DNA from: Microbacterium sp. SLBN-146
GTDB lineage: Bacteria; Actinomycetota; Actinomycetes; Actinomycetales; Microbacteriaceae
Direction: 5' to 3'
NCBI RefSeq assembly: GCF_006715145.1
Contig: NZ_VFMR01000001.1
Coordinates: 1,612,001 to 1,676,000, forward strand
DNA length: 64,000 nucleotides
In this document: positions 50,305 through 60,258 of the stretch, piece by piece
Layout: each line of letters begins with the position of its first letter
Numbering within the stretch: the first letter of the stretch is position 1
The notes under the pieces: model-generated
The model's input: only the letters and a program-made list of their open reading frames with translations
What the model was told of the DNA's origin: nothing
The model's database searches: none
Program-made: the position numbers and the translations under genes

Positions 50305-51459
50305 ATGCGCATCCTGCACACTTCGGACTGGCACATCGGGCGGTCGTTCCACGGCAACTCGACGCTCGACGCGCTGTCGACCGTGCTCGGTGCCCTCGTG
50401 CGTCAGGTGCGCGACAACGACGTCGACGTCGTCATCGTCGCGGGCGACGTCTTCGACTCCGCCGTGCCGGCCGCCGCCTGCTACACGCTCCTCTCTGACG
50501 TGCTGGGCGCGATCGCCGATGCCGGTGCCTCCGTCGTCGTCACGAGCGGAAACCACGACTCCGCCGCTCGGCTCGGGTTCACCTCGGCGCTCCTGCGCGA
50601 GGGCATCCATGTCGTGACGGACCCTCTCTCGGTCGGCACACCGGTCACGTTCACCGATGAGCACGGACCCGTGCACGTCTACGGCATCCCCTTCCTCGAG
50701 CCCGGGATGGTGCGTCACCACTGGCCCGAGGCCGAGCTCCGGACGCACGCGCAGACCCTCGACCACGCGATGGGCCTCGTGCGCGCCGACCTCGGCACGC
50801 GCGGGGGGCGTTCCGTCGCGGTCGCCCACTGCTTCGCCGCGGGCGTGAGCGCGACGCCGCTCCTCGAACGCGACATCCAGCAGGGCGGGCTCGACATCGT
50901 GCCGCTGTCCGTCTTCGACGGGCCGGACTATGTCGCGCTGGGACACATCCACGGGCGTCAGCAGCTCGCCCCGCATATCCGTTATGCGGGGGCTCCCGTG
51001 CACTACAGCTTCAGCGAGGGTGACAAGCCCCGCGGGTCGTGGCTCGTCGAGATGGATGCCGCGGGCGTCGCCTCCGTCGACTGGCTCGAGCTCCCCGTTC
51101 CGCGGCGGCTCGTGACGCTTCGGGGTCGGCTCGATGACCTCCTGACCGCGGCGGAGTACGATGCCCACGTCGATGACTGGGTGTGTGCCGTCCTGACCGA
51201 TGACACTCCGCAGCTCGAACCCATGCGCAAGCTCCGCGCGCGGTTCCCGTACGCCGCGAAGATCGAGCTCTCGCCCGCGAAGCGTCACGCGGGTGACGCC
51301 GTGACCTACGCGGAGCGCGTGGCGGGAGCCGAGACCGACCAGGAGCTCATCGCCCGGTTCCTCGCGCACGTGCGTGCCGGACGCGGGCCGAGCGAGCGCG
51401 AGCGCGAGCTCATCGACGACGTCATCTCGGCGTCGCGCGTCTCGGAGCTCAGCGCGTGA
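50305..51459 (+). CDS. sbcD: Exonuclease subunit SbcD (Mre11-like)
   Basis: The 384-residue phosphodiesterase begins MRILHTSDWHIGRSFHG (Asp8 and His10 are metal ligands), then VAGDVFDSAVP, TSGNHDSAARLG and VALGHIHGRQQL, the full set of calcineurin-like motifs. It forms the nuclease of the SbcCD complex that opens hairpins and processes DNA ends. The ATG is preceded by TACCGT at 50292-50297, 7 nt away, so it is probably leaderless. Its stop overlaps the sbcC start (GTGA). Confidence 0.95.
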   Translation: MRILHTSDWHIGRSFHGNSTLDALSTVLGALVRQVRDNDVDVVIVAGDVFDSAVPAAACYTLLSDVLGAIADAGASVVVTSGNHDSAARLGFTSALLREGIHVVTDPLSVGTPVTFTDEHGPVHVYGIPFLEPGMVRHHWPEAELRTHAQTLDHAMGLVRADLGTRGGRSVAVAHCFAAGVSATPLLERDIQQGGLDIVPLSVFDGPDYVALGHIHGRQQLAPHIRYAGAPVHYSFSEGDKPRGSWLVEMDAAGVASVDWLELPVPRRLVTLRGRLDDLLTAAEYDAHVDDWVCAVLTDDTPQLEPMRKLRARFPYAAKIELSPAKRHAGDAVTYAERVAGAETDQELIARFLAHVRAGRGPSERERELIDDVISASRVSELSA

Positions 51460-54428
51460 AGATCCATCGGCTTGAGATCGAGGGGTTCGGTCCGTTCCGC
51501 GATCGCCAGTGCGTCGACTTCGACGCCGTCGCGCACGACGGCGTCTTCCTGATCGCGGGAAAGACGGGTGCCGGCAAGTCGAGCATCCTCGACGCCATCT
51601 GCTTCGCGCTGTACGCCGACATCCCGCGCTACGACGACGGCGACCGCCGCGTCCGCAGCGATCATGCCGCACTCGATGAGCCCACCCGCGTCGTGCTGGA
51701 GTTCACGAACGGAGACCGCCGTCTGCGGGTCGAGCGCGTGCCGTCCTACGAGCGCGCGAAGAAGAGCGGCACGGGAACGACCGTGAGCGCCGCGCAGGCA
51801 CGGCTGAGCGAGTTCATCGACGGTGCCTGGGTCGACATCGCCGCCCGCTCCGTCGACGTCGCGAACGAGCTCGCCGACGTTCTGCGCGTCACGAAGGCGC
51901 AGTTCCTGCAGGTGATCCTCCTCGCGCAGGGCCGGTTCGCCGAGTTCCTGCACGCGCGCAACGACGACCGTCAGCGGCTCCTTCGCACGCTCTTCGGCTC
52001 TCATCGCTTCAGCGACTACGAAGCCCTGCTCGACGCGCGACGCAAGGAGGTCGCGGAGACCCTCGAGTTCGAGCGTCGCGCGCTCCTCCTGCAGCTCGAG
52101 ACGGCCGAGCAGCTTCTCGTCGATGCCGGTGTCGAGGTCGATCCCGACGCCGACGAAGACGCGCGTCGCGAGGCAATCGGAACAGCGAGTCTCCACGCCG
52201 CCCACGAGAGCGAGATCGCGGCCGCCGATGAGAGGGCCCTGCGCGACGCGCGTGACGCCGCCGACGCGACGTATGCGCTCGTGCGACGCCAGCGCGAAAG
52301 TCAGGAGCGTCGCGATCGTGCGCGAGCGGGTCTCGCCGCCCTCGAAGCACGCATTCCCGAGATCGAGCGAGCTCGATCCGAGCTCGCTCAGGCCGTGCAG
52401 GCCGAGGCCCTTCGCGGGATCCTCGCGTCGGAGCAGCGGGTGACGGTGAGCGCCGACGACGCCGAGGCTGCCGTCGAGGCGGCCCGCGCGGCGTGGCACG
52501 CCGCGGGCGAGCGCGCGGCGGACGACCACGAGGCCCGAATCGCCGAGCTCGCCGCCGTAGCGGGTGCGCTAGGCGAGGCACTCCGTGCCGAGGAAGCCCT
52601 GCCCGAACTCCGCGATGCTGCCGCGACGGCCGACACGGCCCTCGCGCGGATCGCTGCGCGCCGTGACGAGCACGCGACGCGCCGCGCGGCGCTCCCCGAG
52701 ACGATCGCGGGTCACCTCGAACGGGTCGCCGCGGCGGCAGCGCGGGCGGAAGGACGCGACGCGGCGACAGCGCGGGTCGCCGAGCGTCACCATCGCCTCG
52801 GCGCGGCTCGTGAGGCGACGACGCTCGCCGACTCGCTTCGTGCGGCCGAGGCGGCGGCGCTTTCCGCGGGTCGCGCGCTGACGGTGGCCTCCGCGACGCT
52901 CGATGACCTGCGCGAGCGCCGATTCCGCGACCACGCCGGTGAGCTGGCCGAGACCCTCGTCGACGGCGAACCCTGCATGGTCTGCGGAGCGGTCGAGCAT
53001 CCGTTCCCGGCCGCGCGTGGCGACGACCCCGTCACGCCGGACGACATCGATGCGGCGACGGCGGCGAAGGACGCGGCGATCGAGACGGATGCCGCGGCAG
53101 CCGTGGCGCTCCGGTCGGCGCGCGCCGCGCACGCCGACGCCGCCGCGCGCGCGGGCGGGCTCGACGTCGCAGCGGCGGAAGACGAGCTGGCCCTCGCTCT
53201 CGCGGAAGAGTCCGACGCGGATGCGGCAGCGCGCGAGCGCGACGAGCAGGAGGCGCTCCGTGCGGCCGCCGTCGCCCGGCTCGCGGTCATCGAAGACGAG
53301 CTTGCGGCGCTCGATCTGGAACTCCAGGCGGCTGACAGGGCCCGTGTGCGCGCGCAGGACGCCCTCGCGGCGGCGACAGACGAGGTCGAGCGCGCTCGTG
53401 GAGACCACCCGTCGGTTGCCGAGAGGCTCGCTGCCGTGACGCATCGCCTCGCTCTCGGTCGCAGGCGTGCCGCCGCCGAGAGCACGCTGTCGGAGCGGCG
53501 CGCGGCAGCGGCTGCCGCGACGCGCGAGGTCGACAGCGCGCTCGAACGCTCGAGCTTCGCCGATCGCGACGCGGCGCGAGCAGCCCTCCGCGACGACGCC
53601 GCTCGGGCCGCCCTCGACGCGACGGTGCGTGAGCACGAGGCCGATCTCGTGTCGCACCGCGGAACGCTCATGGACCTCGAACTCGAGGCGCTCCCAGAGG
53701 AGCCGATCGACCCGATCGGCGCGGCGATCGAGCTCGCGGAGGCGACGGAGCGCTGGCGGGCTGCGGTCGATCGACACGTGCGGCTCCGCGGCTATGCGGG
53801 TCAGCTGGCGGTGGCATCCGGTGCGGCCGACGCCGCACACGACCTCATCGCCGAGCGCGCGGGCGAGGCCGCCGTCATCACGGAACTCGCGAACGCCGTC
53901 GCGGGGCGCGCGCCCAACACGAAGAAGATGGATCTCGAGACCTTCGTGCTCGCCGCTGAACTCGAGAAGATCGTCGCCGCCGCCAACACGCGACTCACCG
54001 AGATGACCGACGGACGCTATCTGCTCCAGCACTCCGACGCGCTCGCGGCGCACGGCAGAGCGTCCGGGCTCGGGCTCGCCGTCATGGACCTCCACACGGG
54101 CCACTCGCGCCCCGTGCAGTCGCTCTCGGGTGGCGAGACCTTCCTTGCATCCCTCGCCCTGGCGCTGGGCCTCGCGCAGGTCGTCACCGCCGAGGCGGGG
54201 GGCGTGCGCCTCGACACGCTCTTCATCGACGAGGGCTTCGGTTCACTCGACCGCGACACCCTCGACATCGCCATGCGCACGCTCGACGAGCTGCGCGTCG
54301 GCGGGCGCACCGTCGGGGTCATCAGCCACGTCGAGGCGATGCAGGCCGACCTGCCGGCGGGCATCGTCGTCGAAGCGACTCCCGAAGGTCCGAGCGTCAT
54401 CCGGCAGGCGGTCGCCGCCTACGCGTAA
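51456..54428 (+). CDS. sbcC: Exonuclease subunit SbcC (Rad50-like ATPase)
   Basis: The 990-residue ATPase has an N-terminal Walker A (AGKTGAGKSSILDAICFALY), a long coiled coil split by the zinc hook CMVC at 507-510 and a C-terminal half with SLSGGETFLASLALALGLA and LDTLFIDEGFGSLD. It drives the SbcD nuclease and clamps DNA. The coils are very rich in Ala, Arg and Glu, as usual in high-GC genomes. GTG start, coupled to sbcD. Confidence 0.95.
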   Translation: MKIHRLEIEGFGPFRDRQCVDFDAVAHDGVFLIAGKTGAGKSSILDAICFALYADIPRYDDGDRRVRSDHAALDEPTRVVLEFTNGDRRLRVERVPSYERAKKSGTGTTVSAAQARLSEFIDGAWVDIAARSVDVANELADVLRVTKAQFLQVILLAQGRFAEFLHARNDDRQRLLRTLFGSHRFSDYEALLDARRKEVAETLEFERRALLLQLETAEQLLVDAGVEVDPDADEDARREAIGTASLHAAHESEIAAADERALRDARDAADATYALVRRQRESQERRDRARAGLAALEARIPEIERARSELAQAVQAEALRGILASEQRVTVSADDAEAAVEAARAAWHAAGERAADDHEARIAELAAVAGALGEALRAEEALPELRDAAATADTALARIAARRDEHATRRAALPETIAGHLERVAAAAARAEGRDAATARVAERHHRLGAAREATTLADSLRAAEAAALSAGRALTVASATLDDLRERRFRDHAGELAETLVDGEPCMVCGAVEHPFPAARGDDPVTPDDIDAATAAKDAAIETDAAAAVALRSARAAHADAAARAGGLDVAAAEDELALALAEESDADAAARERDEQEALRAAAVARLAVIEDELAALDLELQAADRARVRAQDALAAATDEVERARGDHPSVAERLAAVTHRLALGRRRAAAESTLSERRAAAAAATREVDSALERSSFADRDAARAALRDDAARAALDATVREHEADLVSHRGTLMDLELEALPEEPIDPIGAAIELAEATERWRAAVDRHVRLRGYAGQLAVASGAADAAHDLIAERAGEAAVITELANAVAGRAPNTKKMDLETFVLAAELEKIVAAANTRLTEMTDGRYLLQHSDALAAHGRASGLGLAVMDLHTGHSRPVQSLSGGETFLASLALALGLAQVVTAEAGGVRLDTLFIDEGFGSLDRDTLDIAMRTLDELRVGGRTVGVISHVEAMQADLPAGIVVEATPEGPSVIRQAVAAYA

Positions 54429-54429
54429 T

Positions 54430-54441
54430 GCCCGCGCGGGC
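54430..54441. terminator. Short perfect palindrome between convergent sbcC and DUF4190-like genes
   Basis: GCCCGCGCGGGC is a self-complementary 12-mer 2 bp after the sbcC stop and 8 bp before the end of the convergent gene. It may help transcript ending but is too short to be sure. Confidence 0.35.
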
Positions 54442-54449
54442 GGTCGACG

Positions 54450-55379
54450 TCAGTCGGCCAGGTGCTCCTGCGCGGCCGAATGCACGACGTCGTAGAACTC
54501 CGCTGCCTGTTCGGGTGTGAAGGCACCGCCGCTCGACTGAGCGAGCACCTCGACCATCGCGTCGCGTCCGGCGTCGCCCGCGAGGAGGCTGCCCTCGCCC
54601 ATCGAGATGAGGGCATCGTCGGGGAAGGCGGTCTCCATCAGCTCGAGCGTGATGGCCGGGTCGATCTCCTGGAACAGCGTCAGCAGCTCGGGCCGGACTT
54701 CGGCGAGGAAGGCCTCTTCACCACCGGCGGTGGCGGATCCCCCCTCGGACTGTTCGACTCCGGGAGGGAGACCTTCCGAGCCCGAGTCCCAGCCGGCTGT
54801 CCCCAGGCCGATGATGACGATCGACCAGATGATCGCACCGATCCATACGCCGCTGCCGAGGACGGACACGACGATGGCACCGATTCCGAAGCCCTTGCCG
54901 CCCTGCTTTTTGTTCGCGAGCGTCACGATCCCGAGGATGAGCGCGACGAGCAGGAGGAGACCGCCGACGAGGGCGAGCACGAGGGATACCCACATCATGG
55001 GGATGAAAGCGACCGACGCGAGGACGACACCGAGGATCGCGAGTCCGAGGGACACCCATCCGAGCGTCTTCGGCCGCGTGTCGGGGCCGCTGGGCTGCGG
55101 CGTCGGGGCAGCGTACCCGGCGGCCGGGGAACCGTACGGAGCGGGCTGCTGCGCGTACGCGCTCGGGGGCGCGTACTGCGGGTAGGCCGCCGTCGGCTGG
55201 GGGGCAGGCGGCGGGTAGGCCGCCGTCTGCTGGTCGTCCTGACCGTACGCCGGATTCTCGGTCGCATACGCCGCGGGCATCTCGGGAACCGGCGGATACG
55301 CTGCCGTGGGCTGCGCGTCGCTCGACTCATCGGGCACCGGAGTGGTGCCCTTCGGGGTGGGCTCTTCGGGGTGGGACAT
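54450..55379 (-). CDS. DUF4190-type membrane protein with Pro/Tyr-rich N-terminus
   Basis: The 309-residue protein has about 100 N-terminal residues of Ala/Pro/Tyr/Gln repeats (QPTAAYPPVP, QTAAYPPPAPQ), two or three membrane segments (LGWVSLGLAILGVVLAS, MMWVSLVLALVGGLLLLVALILGIV, FGIGAIVVSVLGSGVWIGAI) and a C-terminal soluble region of about 110 residues outside the membrane. The membrane part resembles DUF4190. Function unknown; the repeat tail is of a kind found in many actinobacterial envelope proteins. Confidence 0.7.
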   Translation of the reverse strand: MSHPEEPTPKGTTPVPDESSDAQPTAAYPPVPEMPAAYATENPAYGQDDQQTAAYPPPAPQPTAAYPQYAPPSAYAQQPAPYGSPAAGYAAPTPQPSGPDTRPKTLGWVSLGLAILGVVLASVAFIPMMWVSLVLALVGGLLLLVALILGIVTLANKKQGGKGFGIGAIVVSVLGSGVWIGAIIWSIVIIGLGTAGWDSGSEGLPPGVEQSEGGSATAGGEEAFLAEVRPELLTLFQEIDPAITLELMETAFPDDALISMGEGSLLAGDAGRDAMVEVLAQSSGGAFTPEQAAEFYDVVHSAAQEHLAD

Positions 55380-55484
55380 GTTTCCTCGCTCGGCGTCGTG
55401 GTGGACACGCGCCCCGGCCGGATCGCCGCGAGTCCGCAGACCCGACGATTCCGAGCGACCACGCTGCGTGTCTAGGCTATCCCT

Positions 55485-55664
55485 ATGAACAAGAACACCC
55501 TCTGGACGATCCTCGGCGTCATCGTCGCGATCGTCATCGCCTGGTTCCTCGTGAACATCCTCTTCTCGGTGCTCGCGTTCATCTTCAAGCTGCTGATCGT
55601 CGCCGTCGTCGCCGTCATCGTGTTCTTCCTCCTGCGCGGAGTCTTCGCCCGCGGGCGGGAATGA
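55485..55664 (+). CDS. Small hydrophobic two-helix membrane protein
   Basis: The 59-residue protein starts MNKNTLWTILGVIVAIVIAW and continues with a second long hydrophobic stretch (LLIVAVVAVIVFFLLRG). It is leaderless: TAGGCT (55473-55478) ends 6 nt before the ATG. A perfect hairpin follows the stop. No family known to me; it matches the many small conserved actinobacterial membrane proteins. Confidence 0.75.
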   Translation: MNKNTLWTILGVIVAIVIAWFLVNILFSVLAFIFKLLIVAVVAVIVFFLLRGVFARGRE

Positions 55665-55668
55665 CGTC

Positions 55669-55697
55669 ACGGGATGCCGCGGCGTGCGGCATCCCGT
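55669..55697. terminator. Bidirectional terminator hairpin
   Basis: A perfect 12-bp stem (ACGGGATGCCGC with GCGGCATCCCGT) and 5-nt loop lie between the convergent ends of the small membrane gene (55664) and the nucleosidase gene (55701). Confidence 0.75.
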
Positions 55698-55700
55698 CGG

Positions 55701-56258
55701 TCAGACGCCGTACTCGGCTCGGACGACCTCGCGCAGCTGCGCGCTGCACGCGGCCACCGTTTCGCGCCAATCCGTGATCGCATCGTCCTGAGCCCGGTCC
55801 GACACCGATTTCAGGACGCGGATAGGGACACCGAACTGCTGCGCCACCCAGATGTAGGCGTAGGTCTCCATGTCGACGAGGCCCGCACCGAGTCCCCGCA
55901 CCACCTCGACCGATTCGGCGCCGTCGACGAAGTGGTCGCCCGTCGCGATCGTGACCCCGTCGCGGGCCGTGTCCACTCGGCCGGGGAGTGAGATGTGCTG
56001 TCCCACGACGCCGTCGAGATCGACGACATCGTGCTGGATCGCGGCCGCGATCTCGTACACCTCGGATTCGAGTGCCGGATCGATCGCGCCGGCCGTTCCG
56101 ACGACGAGGATCTCTTCGTAGTCGGCGGCGTCGAGAGCGCGCGTCAGCGCGTAGGCGGCCTTGAGCTTTCCCGGTCCCGTGACCAGACGGGTGAAGCCGG
56201 GAAGGTCGGCGGGGAAGGCGGTCAATTCGGAGTCGAGCGCGGCGACGAGGAGTTTCAC
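55701..56258 (-). CDS. Nucleosidase of the MTA/SAH nucleosidase family
   Basis: The 185-residue protein resembles bacterial MTA/SAH nucleosidases: VVGTAGAIDP, then VDMETYAYIWVAQQFGVPIRVLKSVSD with the ME pair that contacts the ribose and the catalytic Asp in SVSDRA. It is shorter than E. coli MtnN (about 232), so substrate specificity within the purine nucleoside family is not certain. It lies between a terminator hairpin and the divergent MFS gene. Confidence 0.75.
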   Translation of the reverse strand: MKLLVAALDSELTAFPADLPGFTRLVTGPGKLKAAYALTRALDAADYEEILVVGTAGAIDPALESEVYEIAAAIQHDVVDLDGVVGQHISLPGRVDTARDGVTIATGDHFVDGAESVEVVRGLGAGLVDMETYAYIWVAQQFGVPIRVLKSVSDRAQDDAITDWRETVAACSAQLREVVRAEYGV

Positions 56259-56309
56259 TGGATCATTGTCGCAAACCCCCGAGGCTGCACGAGGGTTAGC
56301 CTGAATCCG

Positions 56310-57827
56310 ATGACTTCCTCAGCTGCGCCGGCCACCGCCGCGATCCCGCTATCGAGTGCCGCGCGCTGGCGCGCATTCTGGGTGTGCGTCGCCGTCGCGG
56401 CCATCACGATCATGGACCTGACGAAGGTCAACGTCGCGCTGCCGTCGATCGGTGAGGTCCTCGACGCGGGATCGACCGAGCTGCAGCTCATCGTGTCCGG
56501 CTTCGTCCTCACCTTCGGCCTCGCGCTCGTGCCGGCGGGGCGCCTCGGCGACCAGAGGTCGCGTCGCGTGCTGTTCGTCATCGGACTCTCGCTCTACACG
56601 CTCACGAGCATCCTCTGCGCGACCGCCCCGAATGCGACGGTGCTGCTCGTCGCGCGACTCCTGCAGGGCGTCGCCGCCGGCATCCAGATGCCCCAAGTGC
56701 TCGGAATGGCCCAGGAACTCTTCCAGGGCAAGGAGCGCGGCCGCGCGTTCGGTCTCTTCGGCGCGACGATCGGCGTTGCGACGGCGTTCGGTCCGACGCT
56801 CGGGGGCCTCCTCATCGCGATCGGCGGTCCGACCGACGGGTGGCGTCTCATCTTCTGGATGAACGTGCCGCTGTGCCTCATCGCGATCGCCCTCGTGCTG
56901 TGGCTCCTCCCCGCGACCCGCACGCGGTCTTCGCGTCGCATCCAGCTCGACCCCGTGGGCTTGCTCCTCTTCGGCGCATCCGTCGTCGCGTTCATGTGGC
57001 CGTTCCTCTTCACGACCGGTGCCCCCACCGACAATCCGGCCCGCTGGTGGCTTCTCGTCGTCTTCGCGCTCTTCGCCTCCGCGTTCCTCGCGTGGGAGCG
57101 CCGCTACGCCGCCCGCGGTGGTTCTCCGCTCGTGCCGCTCCCGCTCTTCCGAGTCGCGTCGTACCGCAACGGCACGATCCTCCAAGCCGCCTACTTCGCC
57201 GCCGCCCCCGCGCTGTTCCTCACGACGACGCTGTTCCTGCAGACGGGCCTCGGGCTCGAGCCCGTGTACGCGGGCATGGTGTCGATCGGGTTCGCGCTCT
57301 CGAGCGCCATCGCGTCGTGGGTCGGCGGAAACCTCGTCGGGCGCTACGGCCGCCCCGTCGTCGTGTGGGGACTCGTCGGCATCCTCGCGTGTGTCGGAGG
57401 CCTCGTCCTCACCGCGGTGTACGCCGACCCGGCGTGGACGCCCTACGTCATGGCGGGCGTCATGGTCATCGGCGGATTCGGCGGCGGCCTCGTGATCGCT
57501 CCGAACCAGACGCTCACTCTCGCCGAGATCCCCGTCAAGCAGGGTGGCGTCGCGGGCTCGGTCGGTCAGCTCGGCCAGCGCATCGGCACGGCGGTCGGAA
57601 CGGCGGTCGCGCTGTCGCTCTTCTACGCGACGATCTACCGCGAGACGGGCGCGAACGACGACCTCGTCGTCTACCACGACGCGTATGCGTTCGGGATGCT
57701 GTCGGTCGCGCTTTTCCTCGGAATCGCCTTCATCGTGTCGATCCTCGATTTGAGAGAGCGTCGCAAGGGGCAGTCGGAGGATGCCGAGGCCGCAGGGCTA
57801 CGCGGGGACGTCGCGCCGTCGCAGTAG
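56310..57827 (+). CDS. MFS exporter, DHA2 (14-helix) type
   Basis: The 505-residue protein has 14 hydrophobic segments, the motif A variant RLGDQRSRRVLF, and motif C-like GLFGATIGVATAFGPTLGG as in drug/proton antiporters. The start WVCVAVAAITIMDLTKVNVALPSIG is typical of the EmrB/QacA group. The ATG at 56310 is leaderless-type (TAGCCT at 56297-56302, 7 nt away). The 3' end overlaps the convergent ABC permease gene by 30 bp. Substrate unknown; probably a drug or other amphiphile. Confidence 0.85.
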   Translation: MTSSAAPATAAIPLSSAARWRAFWVCVAVAAITIMDLTKVNVALPSIGEVLDAGSTELQLIVSGFVLTFGLALVPAGRLGDQRSRRVLFVIGLSLYTLTSILCATAPNATVLLVARLLQGVAAGIQMPQVLGMAQELFQGKERGRAFGLFGATIGVATAFGPTLGGLLIAIGGPTDGWRLIFWMNVPLCLIAIALVLWLLPATRTRSSRRIQLDPVGLLLFGASVVAFMWPFLFTTGAPTDNPARWWLLVVFALFASAFLAWERRYAARGGSPLVPLPLFRVASYRNGTILQAAYFAAAPALFLTTTLFLQTGLGLEPVYAGMVSIGFALSSAIASWVGGNLVGRYGRPVVVWGLVGILACVGGLVLTAVYADPAWTPYVMAGVMVIGGFGGGLVIAPNQTLTLAEIPVKQGGVAGSVGQLGQRIGTAVGTAVALSLFYATIYRETGANDDLVVYHDAYAFGMLSVALFLGIAFIVSILDLRERRKGQSEDAEAAGLRGDVAPSQ

Positions 57828-59402
57828 TGCGAAGGCGCCGCCTGCGAAAACGGCGGCGGCCGCGAGGGGCAGTGCCAGCGCCCACGGATCGATGGGCTCG
57901 ATCGGCACGGCCGGCACATGCCGCAGAGGGCTGACGTCCTGCAGCCATTCGGGAAGACCCAGGAGGTCGCCGAACTGGCCGAGGACGAGGCCCACGGCGA
58001 GGAGGCCCCACCCGAGCGCGATCGTCTCGCGGGGAACCGTGGCGAACGCGAGCGCCGTGAGCGTCACGAAGACGGCCCCCGCGGGGAGGAAGACGCCCAC
58101 GGCGGCGAGTGACTCGGGGATCCGCTCCGCGCCTCCACCGGTCGCGGCGAGGCTCATGCCGGCCGCGAATCCGCCCGTGATCGCGACGATGATCATCGCC
58201 CCGATCGCCACCACGAGCTGTCGTCCGAGCCATCCACCGCGGGGGAGAGGGGTCGAGAGCAGGAGCTCGGCGCGCCCCTCCGCCTCGTCGGCACGCATCC
58301 GGGTCATCGCCTGGACCCCCGCTGCTGTGGCGAGTGTCGCGCTGAGCCCGAGGAGGGCGACGGTGAACGCGGCACCGGTGTCGACCTCGAGCCCCGGCGA
58401 CAGGCGTCCGATGAGCTCCGCGAGGGCGTCGTTCTCCGCTACCGCCTCCGCGACGACCGGACTGAGCAGTCCCGCGAAGAGGCCGAGGATGCCGGCACCG
58501 ATAGCCCAGCCGATCGTGGACCCCCGCTGCATCCTCACGGCGAGACGACCCGCCGACGCCCGCGCCCAGACGGGCCGACCCGTCCGCTCCGCGATGAGGC
58601 TCTCCCCGAGGTCGCGTCGGGCCCGGACGAGGATCGCGGCGACTCCGGTCACGGCGCCGAGGCCGACGACCGCGAGGAGCGGGAGCGGATCGGCCGATGA
58701 GAAGGGAGCGGTCGCCTGTGCCCAGCCGATGGGCGAGAGGAAGGAGATCCAGGACGGCGAGACCGACGTGAGATCGGTCGCCGTGCCGAGCGCGTCCCCG
58801 ATCCCGCGGATGAGATAGGCCACTCCGACGATCGCCGCCGCGAGCCCGTTCGCGCCGCGTGAACTCGGCATCACTTGCGCCGCGAGCGCGGCAATTCCGG
58901 CGAAGCACACACCGATCGCCCCGATCGCCGCCGCCATGACGACGGCCGATCGCAGCTCGTAGCCGAGAGCGAGTCCGATCCCTGCGGCACCTGCCGCGAG
59001 CAGGACGTCGGCAGCGAGCGCGATCCCGAGAGTCACCCTCAGCGGAAGAGTGCGCGCGATGGGCGTGGCCGCGATGAGCTCCGCACGGCCGCGTTCCTCA
59101 TCGGCGCGGGTGTGGCGCACGACGAGGAAGGTGTTCATGAGGCCCGTGAGGATCGCGAGGAAGGCGAACGTCTGGAAGAAGACGAGCGCACCGGTCTCCG
59201 CTCCATCGGGAAGGCCACGCAGGAAGAGGAACGCCGGATTGCCCGCCGCGACGGCAGCGAGGGCGATGCGCTCCTGCTCGTCGCCGAACTCACGCGCGAC
59301 TGCGATGCCCGACGCCGCGAGCAGACCGAGGATCCCGAGCATCCAGATGGGCAGCAGCCAGCGTTCGCGCCGCAGCTGAGCGCGAACGAGAGCGCGGGTC
59401 AC
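57798..59402 (-). CDS. ABC-type exporter permease (long, two-bundle type)
   Basis: The 534-residue protein has about 12 membrane segments, in two similar halves, with [21 protein letters not shown] in the second and [20 protein letters not shown] in the first: the repeated element shows internal duplication. This is the polyketide-antibiotic-export type found in actinobacteria. The GTG at 59402 overlaps the ATPase stop (GTGA). It pairs with that ATPase to export an unknown compound. Confidence 0.8.
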   Translation of the reverse strand: MTRALVRAQLRRERWLLPIWMLGILGLLAASGIAVAREFGDEQERIALAAVAAGNPAFLFLRGLPDGAETGALVFFQTFAFLAILTGLMNTFLVVRHTRADEERGRAELIAATPIARTLPLRVTLGIALAADVLLAAGAAGIGLALGYELRSAVVMAAAIGAIGVCFAGIAALAAQVMPSSRGANGLAAAIVGVAYLIRGIGDALGTATDLTSVSPSWISFLSPIGWAQATAPFSSADPLPLLAVVGLGAVTGVAAILVRARRDLGESLIAERTGRPVWARASAGRLAVRMQRGSTIGWAIGAGILGLFAGLLSPVVAEAVAENDALAELIGRLSPGLEVDTGAAFTVALLGLSATLATAAGVQAMTRMRADEAEGRAELLLSTPLPRGGWLGRQLVVAIGAMIIVAITGGFAAGMSLAATGGGAERIPESLAAVGVFLPAGAVFVTLTALAFATVPRETIALGWGLLAVGLVLGQFGDLLGLPEWLQDVSPLRHVPAVPIEPIDPWALALPLAAAAVFAGGAFALLRRRDVPA

Positions 59403-60118
59403 GACGCGTCCCTCGTGTAGTGGCTGAGGAAGAGCTCCTCGAGCGACTCCGCACCCGATCCCGTGATCTCGGCCATCGTGCTGGTCTGCACGGTGCGCCC
59501 GTCGCGGATGATCGTCACGCGGTCGCACAGTTGGCTCACTTCGCTGAGGATGTGGCTCGACAGCAGCACCGTCGCCCCGCCCGCGCGCACGCGGTCGATC
59601 TCCCGCCGGAATGCCGCCTCCATGAGTGGATCGAGCCCCGACGTCGGCTCATCGAGCACGTAGAGGCGTGCGGGGCGCGCGAGCGCCGCGATCAGCGCAA
59701 CCTTCTGCCGGTTGCCCTTCGAGTACGTCCGGGCCTTCTTCCGGGGGTCGAAGTCGAACTCCTCGACGAGTCGCTCCCGCTCGGTCGTCGAGCCGCCACC
59801 CCGCAGACGCAGGAGGAGATCGATCGTCTCGCCGCCCGTCAGGTTCGGCCAGAGCGCGACGTCGCCGGGCACGTAGGCGATGTCGGCGGTGATCTCGGTC
59901 GCGTGGCGCCACGGGTCGCGGCCGAAGACGGTCGCTGTTCCCGAGCTCGCGCGGGCGAGTCCGAGCAGGATGCGGAGAGTCGTCGACTTTCCCGCGCCGT
60001 TCGGCCCGAGGAAGCCGTGCACTTCGCCCTCCGCGACATCGAGGTCGAAGCCGTCGAGGGCCGCCGTCCGGCCGTAATTCTTGCGCAGATCGCGCACGTG
60101 GATGAGGGGAGAGCCCAT
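59399..60118 (-). CDS. ABC exporter ATP-binding protein
   Basis: The 239-residue ATPase has Walker A GPNGAGKS (38-45), a signature of the divergent form YSKGNRQKV, Walker [13 protein letters not shown] and the H-loop SSHILSEV. It is of the drug/polyketide exporter group (DrrA-like) and precedes its permease. The ATG at 60118 follows GGAGGAAG. The region 60119-60258 upstream of it has no gene and no repeat. Confidence 0.85.
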   Translation of the reverse strand: MGSPLIHVRDLRKNYGRTAALDGFDLDVAEGEVHGFLGPNGAGKSTTLRILLGLARASSGTATVFGRDPWRHATEITADIAYVPGDVALWPNLTGGETIDLLLRLRGGGSTTERERLVEEFDFDPRKKARTYSKGNRQKVALIAALARPARLYVLDEPTSGLDPLMEAAFRREIDRVRAGGATVLLSSHILSEVSQLCDRVTIIRDGRTVQTSTMAEITGSGAESLEELFLSHYTRDAS

Positions 60119-60258
60119 GGTCTTCCTCCGGTCGAGCCAGGCGCCCGAATGGTCGCCTGAGGTTGCCGCTGTGTCGCGGGCCGACCAGGCTTCCCGGCTC
60201 TCCGAGGGATGACGGTACTCCTCGCCGGGCCCCCGCGCCAGTGCCTTTCGAGCGCGTG

